Source: Chondrosia reniformis (Eukaryota > Porifera > Demospongiae > Chondrillida > Chondrillidae). From it: 64,000 nt of DNA. The first letter of the stretch is position 1. Each line of letters starts with the position of its first letter. The stretch is taken from assembly GCA_947172415.1 (NCBI GenBank), contig OX359201.1, positions 744,001-808,000 of the forward strand, in the 5' to 3' direction. Under the pieces are notes generated by a model, which had not been told where the DNA came from, searched no databases, and saw only the letters and a list, made by a program, of their open reading frames with translations. Positions 11,272-21,947 of this stretch are shown here, in pieces. The position numbers and the translations under genes were made by a program.

Positions 11272-11961
11272 CTTGACTCGATTTATATACTGAACTGGGT
11301 TCCTTATACTTGGGTATACTTGCTTCAATAGCGACGTTTTGAAGCGAGTAACTTACTGTGTGAATTTTAGCTTTATATAGTGACCGCATGCAGCGCTATA
11401 GGTACTATAGTGTGGGTGTCATTATTATTGTACAATTAGCCAAGAAGATCCGTTTCCTGTATCACGCTATAGTACGTATCGAATCGGGTTCAGAATAAAG
11501 TTCATATTACAAACTTGAGATTTATACAGTATACAATGTCAAGTACAATTATTATACACAATGCTACCTGTACTCATCTCATGCTCCTTGCAGCTTGTAA
11601 TAGTCTATTTTTTTATTTTTTTTAACAGCCATTATATAGCTTATATACAAGAAGTGGGAATCAGCATACTCATATAGCCGTGCATAGTCTATTCCACACT
11701 GAAATCAGTCTACCACTAAAATCATTTCATCGCTGAGAAAAATAATTATACAATTTATATTTTAAAGCAATATATTCCTTTAACTGCATGACACATGCAC
11801 AATTGGCCACGGAGAATCTTAAAAGTAAAGTTCTACACAAAAACTGAATGCTATAGTATATATGATGCTTATGTCTAACAACACAACCTTTGAAATTCTA
11901 CATATGTTTTATACTTTAAATTTCAAGACTGTATGGTATAAAACATGATTACAATTCCTTA
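11272..11961. other. Intergenic, promoter side of alpha-tubulin 2
   Basis: Reading on the minus strand, an actatataaagc TATA-like box lies near 11373-11385, followed by an acacagtaagttac donor-like site and a later ttcag acceptor-like site before the ATG. A 5'-UTR intron is therefore possible. The rest is AT-rich with nothing recognised. Confidence 0.5.
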
Positions 11962-13311
11962 TTAGTATTCATCTCTTTCTTCCTCCTCCTCTTGCTCGTC
12001 AGCTCCTACTTCTTCGTAATCCTTTTCCAGAGCTGCTAAATCATCACGAGCCTCTTGAAACTCTCCCTCCTCCATTCCCTCTCCAACGTACCAATGCACA
12101 AAGGCTCGTTTAGCATACATGAGATCAAACTTGTGGTCCAGTCTGGCCCAAGCCTCCGCTATGGCAGTGGTATTGGACAGCATACAAACTGCTCTCGGAA
12201 CCTTAGCCAGGTCTCCCCCTGGAACAACAGTGGGTGCTTGGTAGTTGATGCCAACCTTGAACCCGGTGGGACACCAATCTACAAACTGGATACTTCTTTT
12301 GTTCTTGATTGTAGCAATGGCTGTATTGACATCCTTAGGGACCACATCACCACGATACAGGAGACAGCATGCCATATATTTGCCATGACGAGGGTCACAT
12401 TTCACCATCTGATTGTGTGCTTCAAAGCAAGCACTGGTGATATCTCCGACAGTAAACTGTTCGTGTTGGGCCTTTTCTGCAGATATTACTGGAGCATAGG
12501 TAGCAAGTGGAAAGTGGATCCTGGGATATGGTACCAGGTTGGTCTGAAACTCCAGCAAATCAACATTAAGTGATCCTTCAAATCTCAGAGAGGCAGTGAT
12601 GGAGGAGACAATTTGGCTGATCAGACGATTAAGGTTGTGGTAGGAAGGCCTTTCCACATTCAAATTACGCTTGCAGATGTCATAAATGGCCTCGTTGTCA
12701 ACCATAAAGGCACAGTCTGTGTGTTCCAGTGTGGTGTGGGTGGTGAGGATAGAGTTGTACGGCTCAACCACAGCAGTGGACACTTGGGGAGCGGGGTAGA
12801 TAGAAAATTCCAATTTTGACTTTTTGCCATATTCCACAGACAACCTCTCTAAAAGTAGTGAAGTAAATCCAGACCCAGTGCCTCCACCGAAGGAATGGAA
12901 GACCAGAAAGCCTTGCAGACCAGAGCATTGGTCGGCAAGTTTACGCAATCTTTCCACCACTTCGTCAATCTTTTCTTTTCCAACTGTATAGTGGCCACGA
13001 GCGTAGTTATTGGCAGCATCTTCTTTCCCGGTGACGAGCTGCTCTGGATGGAAGAGCTGGCGATAGGTTCCGGTACGGATTTCGTCAACCACAGTCGGCT
13101 CTAGATCTACGAAGACAGCGCGAGGAACGTGCTTTCCAGAACCAATTTCGTTGAAGAAAGTATTGAAAGAGTCCTTTCCACCACCGAGTGTTGTATCAGA
13201 TGGCATCGTACCATCCGGAAGGATTCCATGCTCGAGGCAGTACAACTCCCAACAGGCATTCCCGATCTGACAACCAGCTTGACCAATGTGAACAGAGATA
13301 CACTCACGCAT
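11962..13311 (-). CDS. Alpha-tubulin 3, intronless, Thr40
   Basis: The 449-residue ORF starts at the MREC codon at 13311; seven in-frame upstream codons are untranslated leader. [17 protein letters not shown] and the terminal tyrosine (EERDEY) are present. Residues 34-45 read [12 protein letters not shown], so Thr replaces the acetylatable Lys40. It is the closest relative of alpha-tubulin 4, lies in the same orientation and shares a promoter block with it, so the two are a tandem duplication. Confidence 0.97.
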   Translation of the reverse strand: MRECISVHIGQAGCQIGNACWELYCLEHGILPDGTMPSDTTLGGGKDSFNTFFNEIGSGKHVPRAVFVDLEPTVVDEIRTGTYRQLFHPEQLVTGKEDAANNYARGHYTVGKEKIDEVVERLRKLADQCSGLQGFLVFHSFGGGTGSGFTSLLLERLSVEYGKKSKLEFSIYPAPQVSTAVVEPYNSILTTHTTLEHTDCAFMVDNEAIYDICKRNLNVERPSYHNLNRLISQIVSSITASLRFEGSLNVDLLEFQTNLVPYPRIHFPLATYAPVISAEKAQHEQFTVGDITSACFEAHNQMVKCDPRHGKYMACCLLYRGDVVPKDVNTAIATIKNKRSIQFVDWCPTGFKVGINYQAPTVVPGGDLAKVPRAVCMLSNTTAIAEAWARLDHKFDLMYAKRAFVHWYVGEGMEEGEFQEARDDLAALEKDYEEVGADEQEEEEERDEY

Positions 13312-13397
13312 TTTGCTTTTTTGATCGCACAATTAAAAGAGATTAATTCAATTGCTTAATTGCTGAGTCGTTATGCAGTAAATTAACGTCCGCTGGC

Positions 13398-13472
13398 GGC
13401 TCTAAAACAGAACTTACTTCGTTCTAGGTAACGGTCGTTCGAAGCAAGTATGTTTGCGGCTAGAAGCGCTAC
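13398..13472 (-). promoter_or_regulatory. Promoter/5'-UTR block shared with alpha-tubulin 4
   Basis: About 70 bp match 16014-16090 closely (gttctaggtaacg-tcgttcgaag core), whereas sequence on either side does not. Reading on the minus strand, a cctttaaaagg TATA-like box lies just upstream (about 13478-13488), and gaagtaagttctg inside the block resembles a 5' splice donor. Confidence 0.6.
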
Positions 13473-14606
13473 TTAGCCTTTTAAAGGGCTCGAATAGATG
13501 TAGAATATAGGAAACGAATATGGCGTATAGGAATTCTGTTAACACGTAACAACATAGTGGGTAGACCGCGACTTTGATAACGTGTCTATATATAACATTA
13601 GTATACGTGATCATATTTAGAAGCTGATTCAGGGGACCGCAAGTACAACAATGCGGTAACCATGAATGGAGGAAATGTGTAGGAAGACTAATAGCACTTG
13701 GGATAATATATTAGTCACATTTTCAATACATATGTTATTCCACTTAATAATTAAGTCACAACAAAAACAGGTATACATATTAAGTCTTAAAGAGCCATGC
13801 ATAAGCCCTTTCTATAGAGTGGATGTTGCTGGGTTTTTCTGATGGTGGAGGTTGCTCACATATCTTGAAGAAGCAATTGAAATCACAGGGATATCTTCAC
13901 TGAATAGTGGTTTCAGAATTAGTTTAATACACAACTCTTACATTACATTGAAAAATTTGAAAAATTTGAAAATCGAAATTGAATGATTTAAAATAAATAA
14001 AGGGTAAAGGGTAAATTTGAAAAATTTGAAAATCGAAATTGAATGATTTAAAATAAATAAAGGGTAAAGGCATGCCTAATAAGCAACTGCATGGTCATTC
14101 ACCCATTTAATAAAACACTAATCAGACAATTACTTGTCCTAAAGTTATATACAGATGCAAAATTTCCTGAAAGGCTTAGCAGGTTTAATCTACTAGCTCA
14201 GAGTGGTAATTGAAAATTTAATTCCTGTTTTATGGAAACAATCTTAAACTATCCATGGTACTTCCTATAAAGGTGACTTGATTCATCGATCTAAATTATT
14301 CATCACAGCAAAGCATATTACTTGGGCATATTGCTTGCTTGTTATATATACATGTTTCTTGTTTAAAACCTCTGTGACAATGTAATACTTTAGAAGCACT
14401 CCTTTGGGAGAACATCTGCTTCGGTTTCATAAACTATGTTACAGAGGTTATTGCTGTAACACTTTTGCACACTCAATGTTATATAATTGTATTCAGCCAT
14501 AATATAAATTTATTACTATGATCATTGTACTACAATTCTGTGTATTTCTATACAGCACTACAATTTGTATACTATAGAGTTTGAGATTATGACTGTTATT
14601 TCTTGT
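13473..14606. other. Intergenic between alpha-tubulins 3 and 4
   Basis: No gene recognised. About 13955-14068 holds two tandem copies of an AT-rich unit of nearly 60 bp ending in taaataaagggtaaagg. Confidence 0.6.
13955..14068. repeat. Two-copy tandem duplication
   Basis: Two near-identical copies of an AT-rich unit beginning tgaaaaatttgaaaatcg and ending in ataaagggtaaagg. Confidence 0.9.
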
Positions 14607-15956
14607 TTAGTATTCTTCTCCTTCTTCTTCCTCCTCTTGGTCGTCAGTTCCTACTTGTTCATAATCTTGCTCCAGAGCTGCTAAATCATCACGAGCCTCT
14701 TGAAACTCTCCCTCCTCCATTCCCTCTCCAACGTACCAATGGACAAAGGCTCGCTTTGAGTACATGAGATCAAACTTGTAGTCAAGTCTGGCCCAAGCCT
14801 CAGCTATGGCAGTGGTATTGGACAGGCAACAAACAGAGCGAGGCACCTTAGCCAGGTCTCCTCCTGGAACAAGAGTGGGTGTCTGGTAGTTGATTCCAAC
14901 CTTGAACCCGGTGGGACACCAATCTACAAACTGGATACTTCTTTTGTTCTTGATTGCAGCAATGGCTGTATTGACATCCTTAGGGACCACGTCACCACGA
15001 TACAGGAGACAGCATGCCATGTATTTGCCATTTCGAGGGTCGCACTTCACCATCTGATTGTGTGCTTCAAAGCAAGCATTGGTGATATCTCCAACAGTAA
15101 ACTGTTCGTGTTGGGCCTTTTCTGCAGACACTACTGGAGCATAGGTAGCAAGTGGAAAGTGGATCCTAGGATATGGTACCAGGTTGGTCTGAAACTCAGT
15201 CAAATCAACATTGAGTGATCCTTCAAATCTAAGAGAGGCAGTGATGGAGGAGACAATTTGGCTGATCAGACGGTTAAGGTTGTGGTAGGAAGGCCTTTCC
15301 ACATTCAAATTACGCTTGCAGATGTCATAAATGGCCTCGTTGTCAACCATAAAGGCACAGTCTGTGTGTTCCAGTGTGGTGTGGGTGGTGAGGATAGAGT
15401 TGTACGGCTCAACCACAGCAGTGGACACTTGGGGAGCGGGGTAGATGGAAAATTCCAATTTTGACTTTTTGCCATATTCCACAGAAAGCCTCTCCATCAG
15501 GAGTGAAGTAAATCCAGACCCAGTGCCTCCACCAAAGGAATGGAAGACCAGAAAACCTTGCAGGCCGGAGCATTGGTCGGCAAGCTTACGCAACCTTTCC
15601 ACCACTTCGTCAATCTTTTCTCTTCCAATTGAATAATGGCCACGAGCGTAGTTATTGGCAGCATCTTCTTTCCCGGTGACGAGCTGCTCTGGATGGAAGA
15701 GCTGGCGATAGGTTCCGGTACGGATTTCGTCAACCACAGTCGGCTCTAGATCTACGAAGACAGCGCGAGGAACGTGCTTTCCAGAGCCAGTTTCGCTGAA
15801 GAAAGTATTGAAAGAGTCCTTTCCACCACCGAGTGTTGTATCAGATGGCATCTGACCATCTGGAAGGATTCCGTGTTCGAGGCAGTACAACTCCCAGCAG
15901 GCATTCCCGATCTGACAACCAGCTTGACCAATGTGAACAGAGATACACTCACGCAT
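14607..15956 (-). CDS. Alpha-tubulin 4, intronless, Thr40
   Basis: The 449-residue ORF starts at the MREC codon at 15956. Features match alpha-tubulin 3: GGGTGSG nucleotide loop, [11 protein letters not shown]7 loop and Thr at position 40 ([12 protein letters not shown]). The acidic tail ends EEEEGEEY. A few differences from copy 3 are conservative ([21 protein letters not shown]). Long stretches are identical at the nucleotide level with copies 2 and 3, pointing to conversion. Confidence 0.97.
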   Translation of the reverse strand: MRECISVHIGQAGCQIGNACWELYCLEHGILPDGQMPSDTTLGGGKDSFNTFFSETGSGKHVPRAVFVDLEPTVVDEIRTGTYRQLFHPEQLVTGKEDAANNYARGHYSIGREKIDEVVERLRKLADQCSGLQGFLVFHSFGGGTGSGFTSLLMERLSVEYGKKSKLEFSIYPAPQVSTAVVEPYNSILTTHTTLEHTDCAFMVDNEAIYDICKRNLNVERPSYHNLNRLISQIVSSITASLRFEGSLNVDLTEFQTNLVPYPRIHFPLATYAPVVSAEKAQHEQFTVGDITNACFEAHNQMVKCDPRNGKYMACCLLYRGDVVPKDVNTAIAAIKNKRSIQFVDWCPTGFKVGINYQTPTLVPGGDLAKVPRSVCCLSNTTAIAEAWARLDYKFDLMYSKRAFVHWYVGEGMEEGEFQEARDDLAALEQDYEQVGTDDQEEEEEGEEY

Positions 15957-16013
15957 CTTGCTTTTTGATCGCACAATTAAAGGAGATAAATTGAATTGAA
16001 AATTGCTAGCCGA

Positions 16014-16090
16014 TGGCTCTAAAACAGAACTCACTTCGTTCTAGGTAACGATCGTTCGAAGTAAGTATGTTTGCGGATAAAATCGCTACG
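16014..16090 (-). promoter_or_regulatory. Promoter/5'-UTR block shared with alpha-tubulin 3
   Basis: Counterpart of 13398-13472. The same gttctaggtaacgatcgttcg core is present and the donor-like site reads gaagtgagttctg. A cccttaataaac TATA-like element lies upstream on the minus strand. Confidence 0.6.
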
Positions 16091-17040
16091 TACGTTTATT
16101 AAGGGACCGTCGATTACTTAACAGGAAACGAGTAGCGTAGGAATTCGGTGAATCCGTATATAGAATTCCAAATATCTGCACTATAATGTTTGCAGGACCA
16201 TGGCGAGAGTTGGTTGGGCCTACAAGTATAATATACAATAGGTAACCATTAGTATAGAGCAAATGAGTGGGAAAGCTATTTGGCTATGTACTAAAGGATC
16301 TCCAATATATACATTAGTCATATTTCTAATATAACCAGTCACTTAACTAAAAGCTTAAAAGAAGTAAGACATTAATTTGTTCATTAAGTCATTGAGAAAT
16401 TTTGGCAGGAAGAATATTTGGTGAATTGCTCAAATTATGGTATTTGGCAGATTTTACTTTGGCAAGTTTACCTAAAAGACAGTTGTTCTCCTTGGTGTAG
16501 TTTAACGGTTGAAATATTGCCAGATTGCTCTCAAAACTACCAATCCGCCAAAATAAATTTGCCACCAAAATTTCTGGTTATACAAATTCTATATATAATA
16601 GTAGACCATTCAATTCTTTATCCAAAAAACTATAGAAGTAAATGTTCAAAACACATTACAATTACATCACACAAAAGGCCTCAGATTCTCCTCCAAACCA
16701 CCTTGTTATTCTTCTCCTCCACGGTATGTAGTATGTATTTATTTACAAAACAACACATGTATTATATAATAATGCTGTATTTTCAGATGTCCCAACAGTT
16801 TTCTGAAACATAGTTTTAAAATGGATTTAGATAGTCAACAAAGTAAGTGATTAACATGAATACAAGACAGGATTTGGAGGACTCTATTTATATGATATTC
16901 ACAATAGTCTTAAGGGAAAAATAGAAAGATCACAACAATTTAGTGTAGCGTAAGGTATATATATATTATACATCAATAACAATATTCTGTATATGCAATG
17001 TTTAGGGACTTTTTGATAACAATCCTAAGTGTAATGTGCA
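16091..17040. other. Intergenic
   Basis: No gene recognised. About 16393-16575 looks like a short inverted-repeat element with gaaattttgg at both ends in opposite orientation. The 131-codon open frame across it is not supported as coding. Confidence 0.5.
16393..16575. mobile_element. Possible MITE with gaaattttgg termini
   Basis: The left end gaaattttggcagg and right end ttgccaccaaaatttc are imperfect inverted repeats about 180 bp apart. No transposase was seen. Confidence 0.4.
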
Positions 17041-17535
17041 TCAAGTGGTTTTGTTAGGTACTGTCCTTGAGTGCTTACTAGTACCAGTGTCTACGTGAGC
17101 GGATGTATCCTTATCTCTCTGCCTCTTCATTCCCAGACCAGTTTCGATGCTGGAAGACATTTTATTTGCCTCTTTGTCATATCTCACTGGACCTCTTGCA
17201 TTCTTTTGGCCTCTGATTCCGCCATCACCACCAGACTGGATACTTTCGGGGGGCGGAGGAATGGCCACGTGCCGGTCAGTGGAATGGATGTTTGGCTGTT
17301 CTTCTGATGGTTGCTCAAGTATCTTGACGTGCTTGTCCCATGAAAATTGGCTTGCAGTTTTCAAAAAATTAGGTTTTCCGACATTTGTAAAAAGAGTATC
17401 GGGAGAAGGTAGTTTCTCTGTATCATCTCCTCCTTCGTTGGCATCCTTTGTCTCACGCTCTTCTTCTTTGTCGCTTTCTTCTTCCTCTTCCGAACTTGAT
17501 ACATCTTGGCTTGCGAAAAATCCGAGGTCGGCCAT
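17041..17535 (-). CDS. C1orf52-like (UPF0690) acidic protein
   Basis: A 164-residue single-exon protein with unknown molecular function. The start MADLGFFASQD at 17535 is chosen because it lies right after the previous gene and opens the conserved part. It has an acidic serine-rich stretch (SSSEEEEESDKEEE), then a motif also found in human C1orf52, LPSPDTLFTNVGKPNF followed by WDKHVK, and a basic tail. The resemblance covers the core motif only. It sits 76 bp downstream of the SPCS2 stop on the same strand. An AATAAA hexamer (17536-17541) directly abuts its ATG, so the two transcripts may overlap. Confidence 0.75.
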   Translation of the reverse strand: MADLGFFASQDVSSSEEEEESDKEEERETKDANEGGDDTEKLPSPDTLFTNVGKPNFLKTASQFSWDKHVKILEQPSEEQPNIHSTDRHVAIPPPPESIQSGGDGGIRGQKNARGPVRYDKEANKMSSSIETGLGMKRQRDKDTSAHVDTGTSKHSRTVPNKTT

Positions 17536-17611
17536 TTTATTATCTATCAGTATTGCGCAATACACAGTTATCAAAACATTTCTAAGTGAACTTCAAAAAG
17601 AAAGAAAAATG

Positions 17612-20386
17612 TCATTGCTTTTTCTTGGTAATAGATTTTTCAATTTCTTTCCACATTTTGTTCAGATCCTCAAAGAAGATACCTTTGTGAAGTACACCTT
17701 TGCTATCAAACCAGCATGAAATACTCCTACATATACGTACAACACAGTTCACCATAGAAGAATGACACCACAAGTACGTAGTGTAGAGATGAAATCTTTA
17801 CACACAAAGTGACTACATGAGTGGTACATGAGCGACACATTTACAACAATGTGACAAAAGTGATGGAGCACGTTTTCACAATTCCACAAGATGGAATGTT
17901 GTTTCTAAGCATGGCCCACCTCAACATTAGGAATGCTATTAAGCTACTGCACATTATAGCTAATACTGTCGTCATGGTAACCATTATCTTTAGGTGTCTA
18001 GTAGGCCTACACACCTGGTAGTTAGTTCTGAAGAGCCGTAATGTAGTGCATTGACACTTGTATGTACAGATACACCCTAATAAAGGATATCCAAAGATAT
18101 CCTAAAATATCCAAAGATATCCCAAAATGTCCAAAGATATGCCAAAATGTCCAAAGATATGCCAAAATGTCCAAAGATATGCCAAAATATCCAAAGATAT
18201 CCCAAAATATCCAAAGATATCCTGTACATAGTCAAATAGACATATGTAGGTGTCACTTACTTGCTTAGTTCAGTCTTTGTACAGTCATGAGTCTCTCCAT
18301 CAGTAAAGCTCATTGTCAAAGTGAACACATCGCTCAGTCGAGGAAGTGAAGAGTGAACCCTCCACTTACTGGGCTTGCCCTGAGTGGGGACGTAAAGAGA
18401 GCAACACAGATACTAACAAGATGGAGGAGGTCTTAAGGGGGACAGGGGAGGATTTGGGTTGAGAATTTCTTTAAAAAGTCAATGCCAGATTATAATAGCA
18501 AATTTTCTAAGCTATGACAATTGAACTCACAAAACTGTGTTACAACGATAGAATACAACAAAACGCTAAACAGATGCCACACATTGCAATGGTCCTGGAA
18601 TATCATATACACAAATGTCATGATGAGTTATGCATTGCTTATAAGAAGAGACAAATACAGTCAGTAATATGTTTTGGGAGCTTATGTGATGAAAACCTTG
18701 AGTGTATAGCAAACCTTTTAAATGCATAAAAACAGAATACTTACCAGTACAAATACCTAATATAATGATTTGCAACTAAGTAGATATAATTTACATTCCA
18801 CACTGCCAAGAATAACCACTAAAGACTTCCAAGTGACACAGTTGAATGGCAGGAAGCCAGAAGATGTAAGACTGACAGTGTAAGTTAATCACACCTTACT
18901 CTTCATCACATGCATACACACTCCCTCAATATCATGCATGATTCTCAAATGGATTCAAAAAAAAACTTTAGAAAGACACCCAGGGTCACTGATGAAGGGT
19001 GATATTCCCAGAAACAGCTGTCTGGTCCGATGGAGCAGAAGAATAAACTATTAACACAATCCTAGCTACAAATAATTTCAACACTAGGTTCTGTTTCTCT
19101 GTGATATGTGTACTAACTATGACATCCTGATCTCACAGTATACATTCAGGACACTATTCAGGACACTATTCAGGTTGATACATAACACAAAATATAATGA
19201 GTTCACAGACTATTACCACCTTACAAAAAGAGGTTTGTGTGAGGAAACCCACAAATAACTACATTACCTCACACTATGGGTGCATTATGGGGGCAGGCCT
19301 CAAGAGCCTCCCAGTAATAGCAAAGTGGTTACCATGGGAAACTGTTACCTGGGATACAATTATAAATCATATAGCCATGCATGATTGACTTCTTCTTGGA
19401 GCATAAACAACATTTTCAAAATCTAAAACACTATTTTGGTATCTTTTAAATGGCCTAATCATACTAGGATGATACAGGGGTTATCATAATCATCATTATC
19501 ATCAATTTTAATTTGTAATCGGGATAGCCTCTTCAGCTCATATTGGCTGATCTGCCAGGCTGTCCTGCATGTTATTAACACAACTGCATTGATTACAACT
19601 TTGATCTGATCCTTATGCCTATCCTATTTCACAGCTTTTATAATCAACACAACCTCTCATCAAATCATGGTTCATTGAGCAATTATTTTAACAACTGCAG
19701 TTGGTGGCTTTTCTGAATAGCAGGGACACTGTTAAATGATGACGACTCACTATTCCACCCGCTCTCTTCTGCTTTCCAACATAGAAACAGTTCTTCTCAA
19801 CAAAGGTTGTGAACAGGGTGTAAATCCCAGCCATTATGTAGTAGCTATAAAGAGAAAACTTGTGGTTTGCCTATATCAACCACACTTCAAGACGACCTAC
19901 CTTACAGCGCACACCAAAAGAACAGTCCAGGATTTGGGGAAAGGAGCAATAAAATAATCATACACGATAGCAAATAAGGAGAAGAGACAGGCAACAGTGC
20001 AAATGACTAGTTTTGTGTCGTACAGACTGAAGTCCTCTGAAAAGTCTGATCTATCGTTGAAGAACTACACACAAGAATTAATTATCATATGACAATGTAC
20101 ATAATACATCTGTTTATCCGGTCATATAAAGCGGCAAAAACGCAGTCAATGGATGCATGGAACACCAGCTATTCGACAGCAACAAAATGGCGGCCATGTT
20201 CCGCAACGTGATGTACCTGTTTGGTGGCGTCCTCTAAAGCATTGCGCACAGCTGCTCCGTCCCACACATCTACTTTTATTTCCTTTTCTTCCTCCGGTTC
20301 GACTTCCTGTAAAAGAGATTATGGAATGGAATAACATACGAGAAATGCAACGTACAGTATGAAATTCCTACCTCAATCAGCACCAT
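17612..20386 (-). CDS. SPCS2: Signal peptidase complex subunit 2, six exons
   Basis: A non-catalytic subunit of the ER signal peptidase complex. Exons in coding order are 20386-20372, 20306-20217, 20064-19901, 19844-19751, 18379-18261 and 17726-17612. Phases agree and give 198 residues. N-terminal IKVDVWDGAAVRNALEDATK matches the family signature, followed by two membrane spans (around LVICTVACLFSLFAIVYDYF and WTVLLVCAVSYYIMAGIYTL) and a C-terminal domain with SSLPRLSDVFTLTMSF and KSISCWFDSKG. The 1.4-kb fourth intron contains a fragment of the dispersed repeat family (about 18960-19030). The fifth intron holds a short tandem array. Divergent from TMEM167B, with 143 bp between the ATGs. Confidence 0.94.
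18085..18225. repeat. Tandem array in SPCS2 intron 5
   Basis: Imperfect copies of units of about 20-22 bp with the motif ccaaagatatcccaaaat. Confidence 0.85.
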
Positions 20387-20529
20387 TTTGTTGACCACCT
20401 GTGAGTATTCCCAAACCAATTTTAGATTCGTTATTTTCTGTATGGAACTGGAACTGGGCTAGAAGATTAGTTCTTTGTGAAGTGGGATAGCTTTCTCTTC
20501 CTTCGCGTTGGAGTTGGCGCAGAGAGAGT
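20387..20529. promoter_or_regulatory. Bidirectional promoter SPCS2 / TMEM167B
   Basis: 143 bp lie between the start codons of two divergent secretory-pathway genes. Confidence 0.65.
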
Positions 20530-20751
20530 ATGACGAACGCCTACCACTTTGATGGTCTGGTCGTTGTCGCATTGCTCGTTATTTGTACGTGTGCTTACGT
20601 CAGACAAGTTCCCAAGTTAAAGCAATTCTTTTTGTCAGAAAAGAAAGGCATTTTTGGTGCCTTGTACAAGGCTTCCATAATTGGAACCAGACTGCATATA
20701 TTTATTTCGATTTTCTGTACAATTACTGCATTTTACTTGATTATTTCATAA
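20530..20751 (+). CDS. TMEM167B: Kish-B (TMEM167B) small Golgi membrane protein
   Basis: A 73-residue, intronless two-span membrane protein of the Kish family, which acts in the early secretory pathway. The sequence follows the TMEM167B pattern: MTNAYHFDGL start, ICTCAYVRQVPKLK after the first span, LSEKKGIFGALYKASIIGTR in the loop and a hydrophobic C-terminal span. Length matches the family (72-74). It is convergent with SURF6. Confidence 0.95.
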   Translation: MTNAYHFDGLVVVALLVICTCAYVRQVPKLKQFFLSEKKGIFGALYKASIIGTRLHIFISIFCTITAFYLIIS

Positions 20752-20911
20752 TATCATTATTTTGAATTAAAGAGATTAATCTCATATACCATCGGTGAAC
20801 TGCATGATTAAAGACAGTTCCAAAAGCGGAAACTCTCCACTTTAATTTATTGAGGATAGACTTATGCAATTCTTATATAAGAATGTAATAAAATATATCA
20901 AATGACACTGT

Positions 20912-21862
20912 TCAGAAACCAGGTTTCCTTTTCTTCATTTTACGTGCTTTTTTATTGTCTATCTTTGCTTGAATGTGCCTCTGTCGTGATTGTTGCCTCT
21001 TTTGCATGTTCATTTTCACTTGATCCGTCTTTGCATTCCACTTCTTTTTACTCTGTTCCTTTTTCTTTTGTTTCCGTTTGATGGTTCTCTTCAGTTGTTC
21101 AGGATTGTCTTTCAATTTTTCTCCCTTTGCCTTCTTTAGAGCCCTTTTCCAATTTATATTTGCTTCAAGTTCTTTTCCCTTTTCTTCATCTGTTTGCTTC
21201 AAAATTTCCAATTTTTTCTGTTGTTTCTCAGCCTTAGCTAGTAGAGTGTGTAAATCACTTTTCTCTTTCCCCTTTTTCTTCCTTTCAAAGGTAGATGGCT
21301 CACTAGGATTAATAAAGTCAAATTTACTGTAGACTACTTTGCCACTCTCAGTTACAATAGAGGGCTTCGTAGGGGATTTCCCTTTCTGAACAGACTCCTT
21401 TTTGAGTGTAACACTTTTTTTCTCTTTCTTCTTTTTCTTTGATTTGCTTATTTCTCCATTTTCTTGAGCAGGTCGCTTGCCTCCTCTCTTACTTCTTAAC
21501 ATTTCCATTTTATCATGTAACCTCTGCTTTAGATTTCCCAAGGAAGTACTAGGAACATCAGAGAGCGAGAAAAGTTGTCCACCTTGTTCTGATTCCTCCA
21601 TCTCTGCCTTCTCCTTCATTTCCTTCTCTTTCTGGATTTCTTCAATAGTTTTGTGAGATGTTGGATCTAGCTTCTTCTTCTTGGCTTGTTTAATCATCTT
21701 CATGGTAGCGTTATCCTTTTTGCGTTTCCTGTATTTTCCGCCCGACGGTTCAGATGAAGGATCATCTTCTTTAGTAAAGTAGTATTTGGCAGGGATGAGG
21801 TTTACCATGGAAGAAAAGTATTTGGAGTCTGATTGTAATCTCTCCGTACAATCGTCAGCCAT
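20912..21862 (-). CDS. SURF6: Surfeit locus protein 6 / Rrp14 homologue, intronless
   Basis: A nucleolar, RNA-binding ribosome-biogenesis factor. The 316-residue protein is very rich in lysine. The family C-terminal domain starts near VVYSKFDFINPSEP and continues through INWKRALKKAKGEKLKDNPEQLKRTIKRKQKKKEQSKKKW to the basic end KARKMKKRKPGF. The N-terminal LIPAKYYF motif is typical. Human SURF6 has 361 residues. It is divergent from the RNase MRP RNA gene, with 85 bp between. Confidence 0.94.
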   Translation of the reverse strand: MADDCTERLQSDSKYFSSMVNLIPAKYYFTKEDDPSSEPSGGKYRKRKKDNATMKMIKQAKKKKLDPTSHKTIEEIQKEKEMKEKAEMEESEQGGQLFSLSDVPSTSLGNLKQRLHDKMEMLRSKRGGKRPAQENGEISKSKKKKKEKKSVTLKKESVQKGKSPTKPSIVTESGKVVYSKFDFINPSEPSTFERKKKGKEKSDLHTLLAKAEKQQKKLEILKQTDEEKGKELEANINWKRALKKAKGEKLKDNPEQLKRTIKRKQKKKEQSKKKWNAKTDQVKMNMQKRQQSRQRHIQAKIDNKKARKMKKRKPGF

Positions 21863-21947
21863 TTTAGTGACACCTGACTATAGGTTTATTGCGCAATGTG
21901 GGCGTGTCCAAGATTGACGGTATAAAAGGCCTTTACTCGTCCACGTG
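21863..21947. promoter_or_regulatory. Shared promoter SURF6 / RMRP
   Basis: Contains tataaaagg at 21921-21929, placed about 25-30 bp before the predicted RMRP start, and an attgcgcaat palindrome at about 21889-21898 near SURF6. The same palindrome lies just before the C1orf52-like gene (about 17549-17558). Confidence 0.7.

Noticed and set aside
15957..16034. N-terminal extensions of alpha-tubulins 2, 3 and 4 (19, 7 and 26 residues)
   Set aside because: The invariant MREC start lies inside each ORF and the upstream codons are not conserved among copies.
16418..16813. 131-codon plus-strand ORF
   Set aside because: It runs across a putative inverted-repeat element and has no domain features or promoter context.
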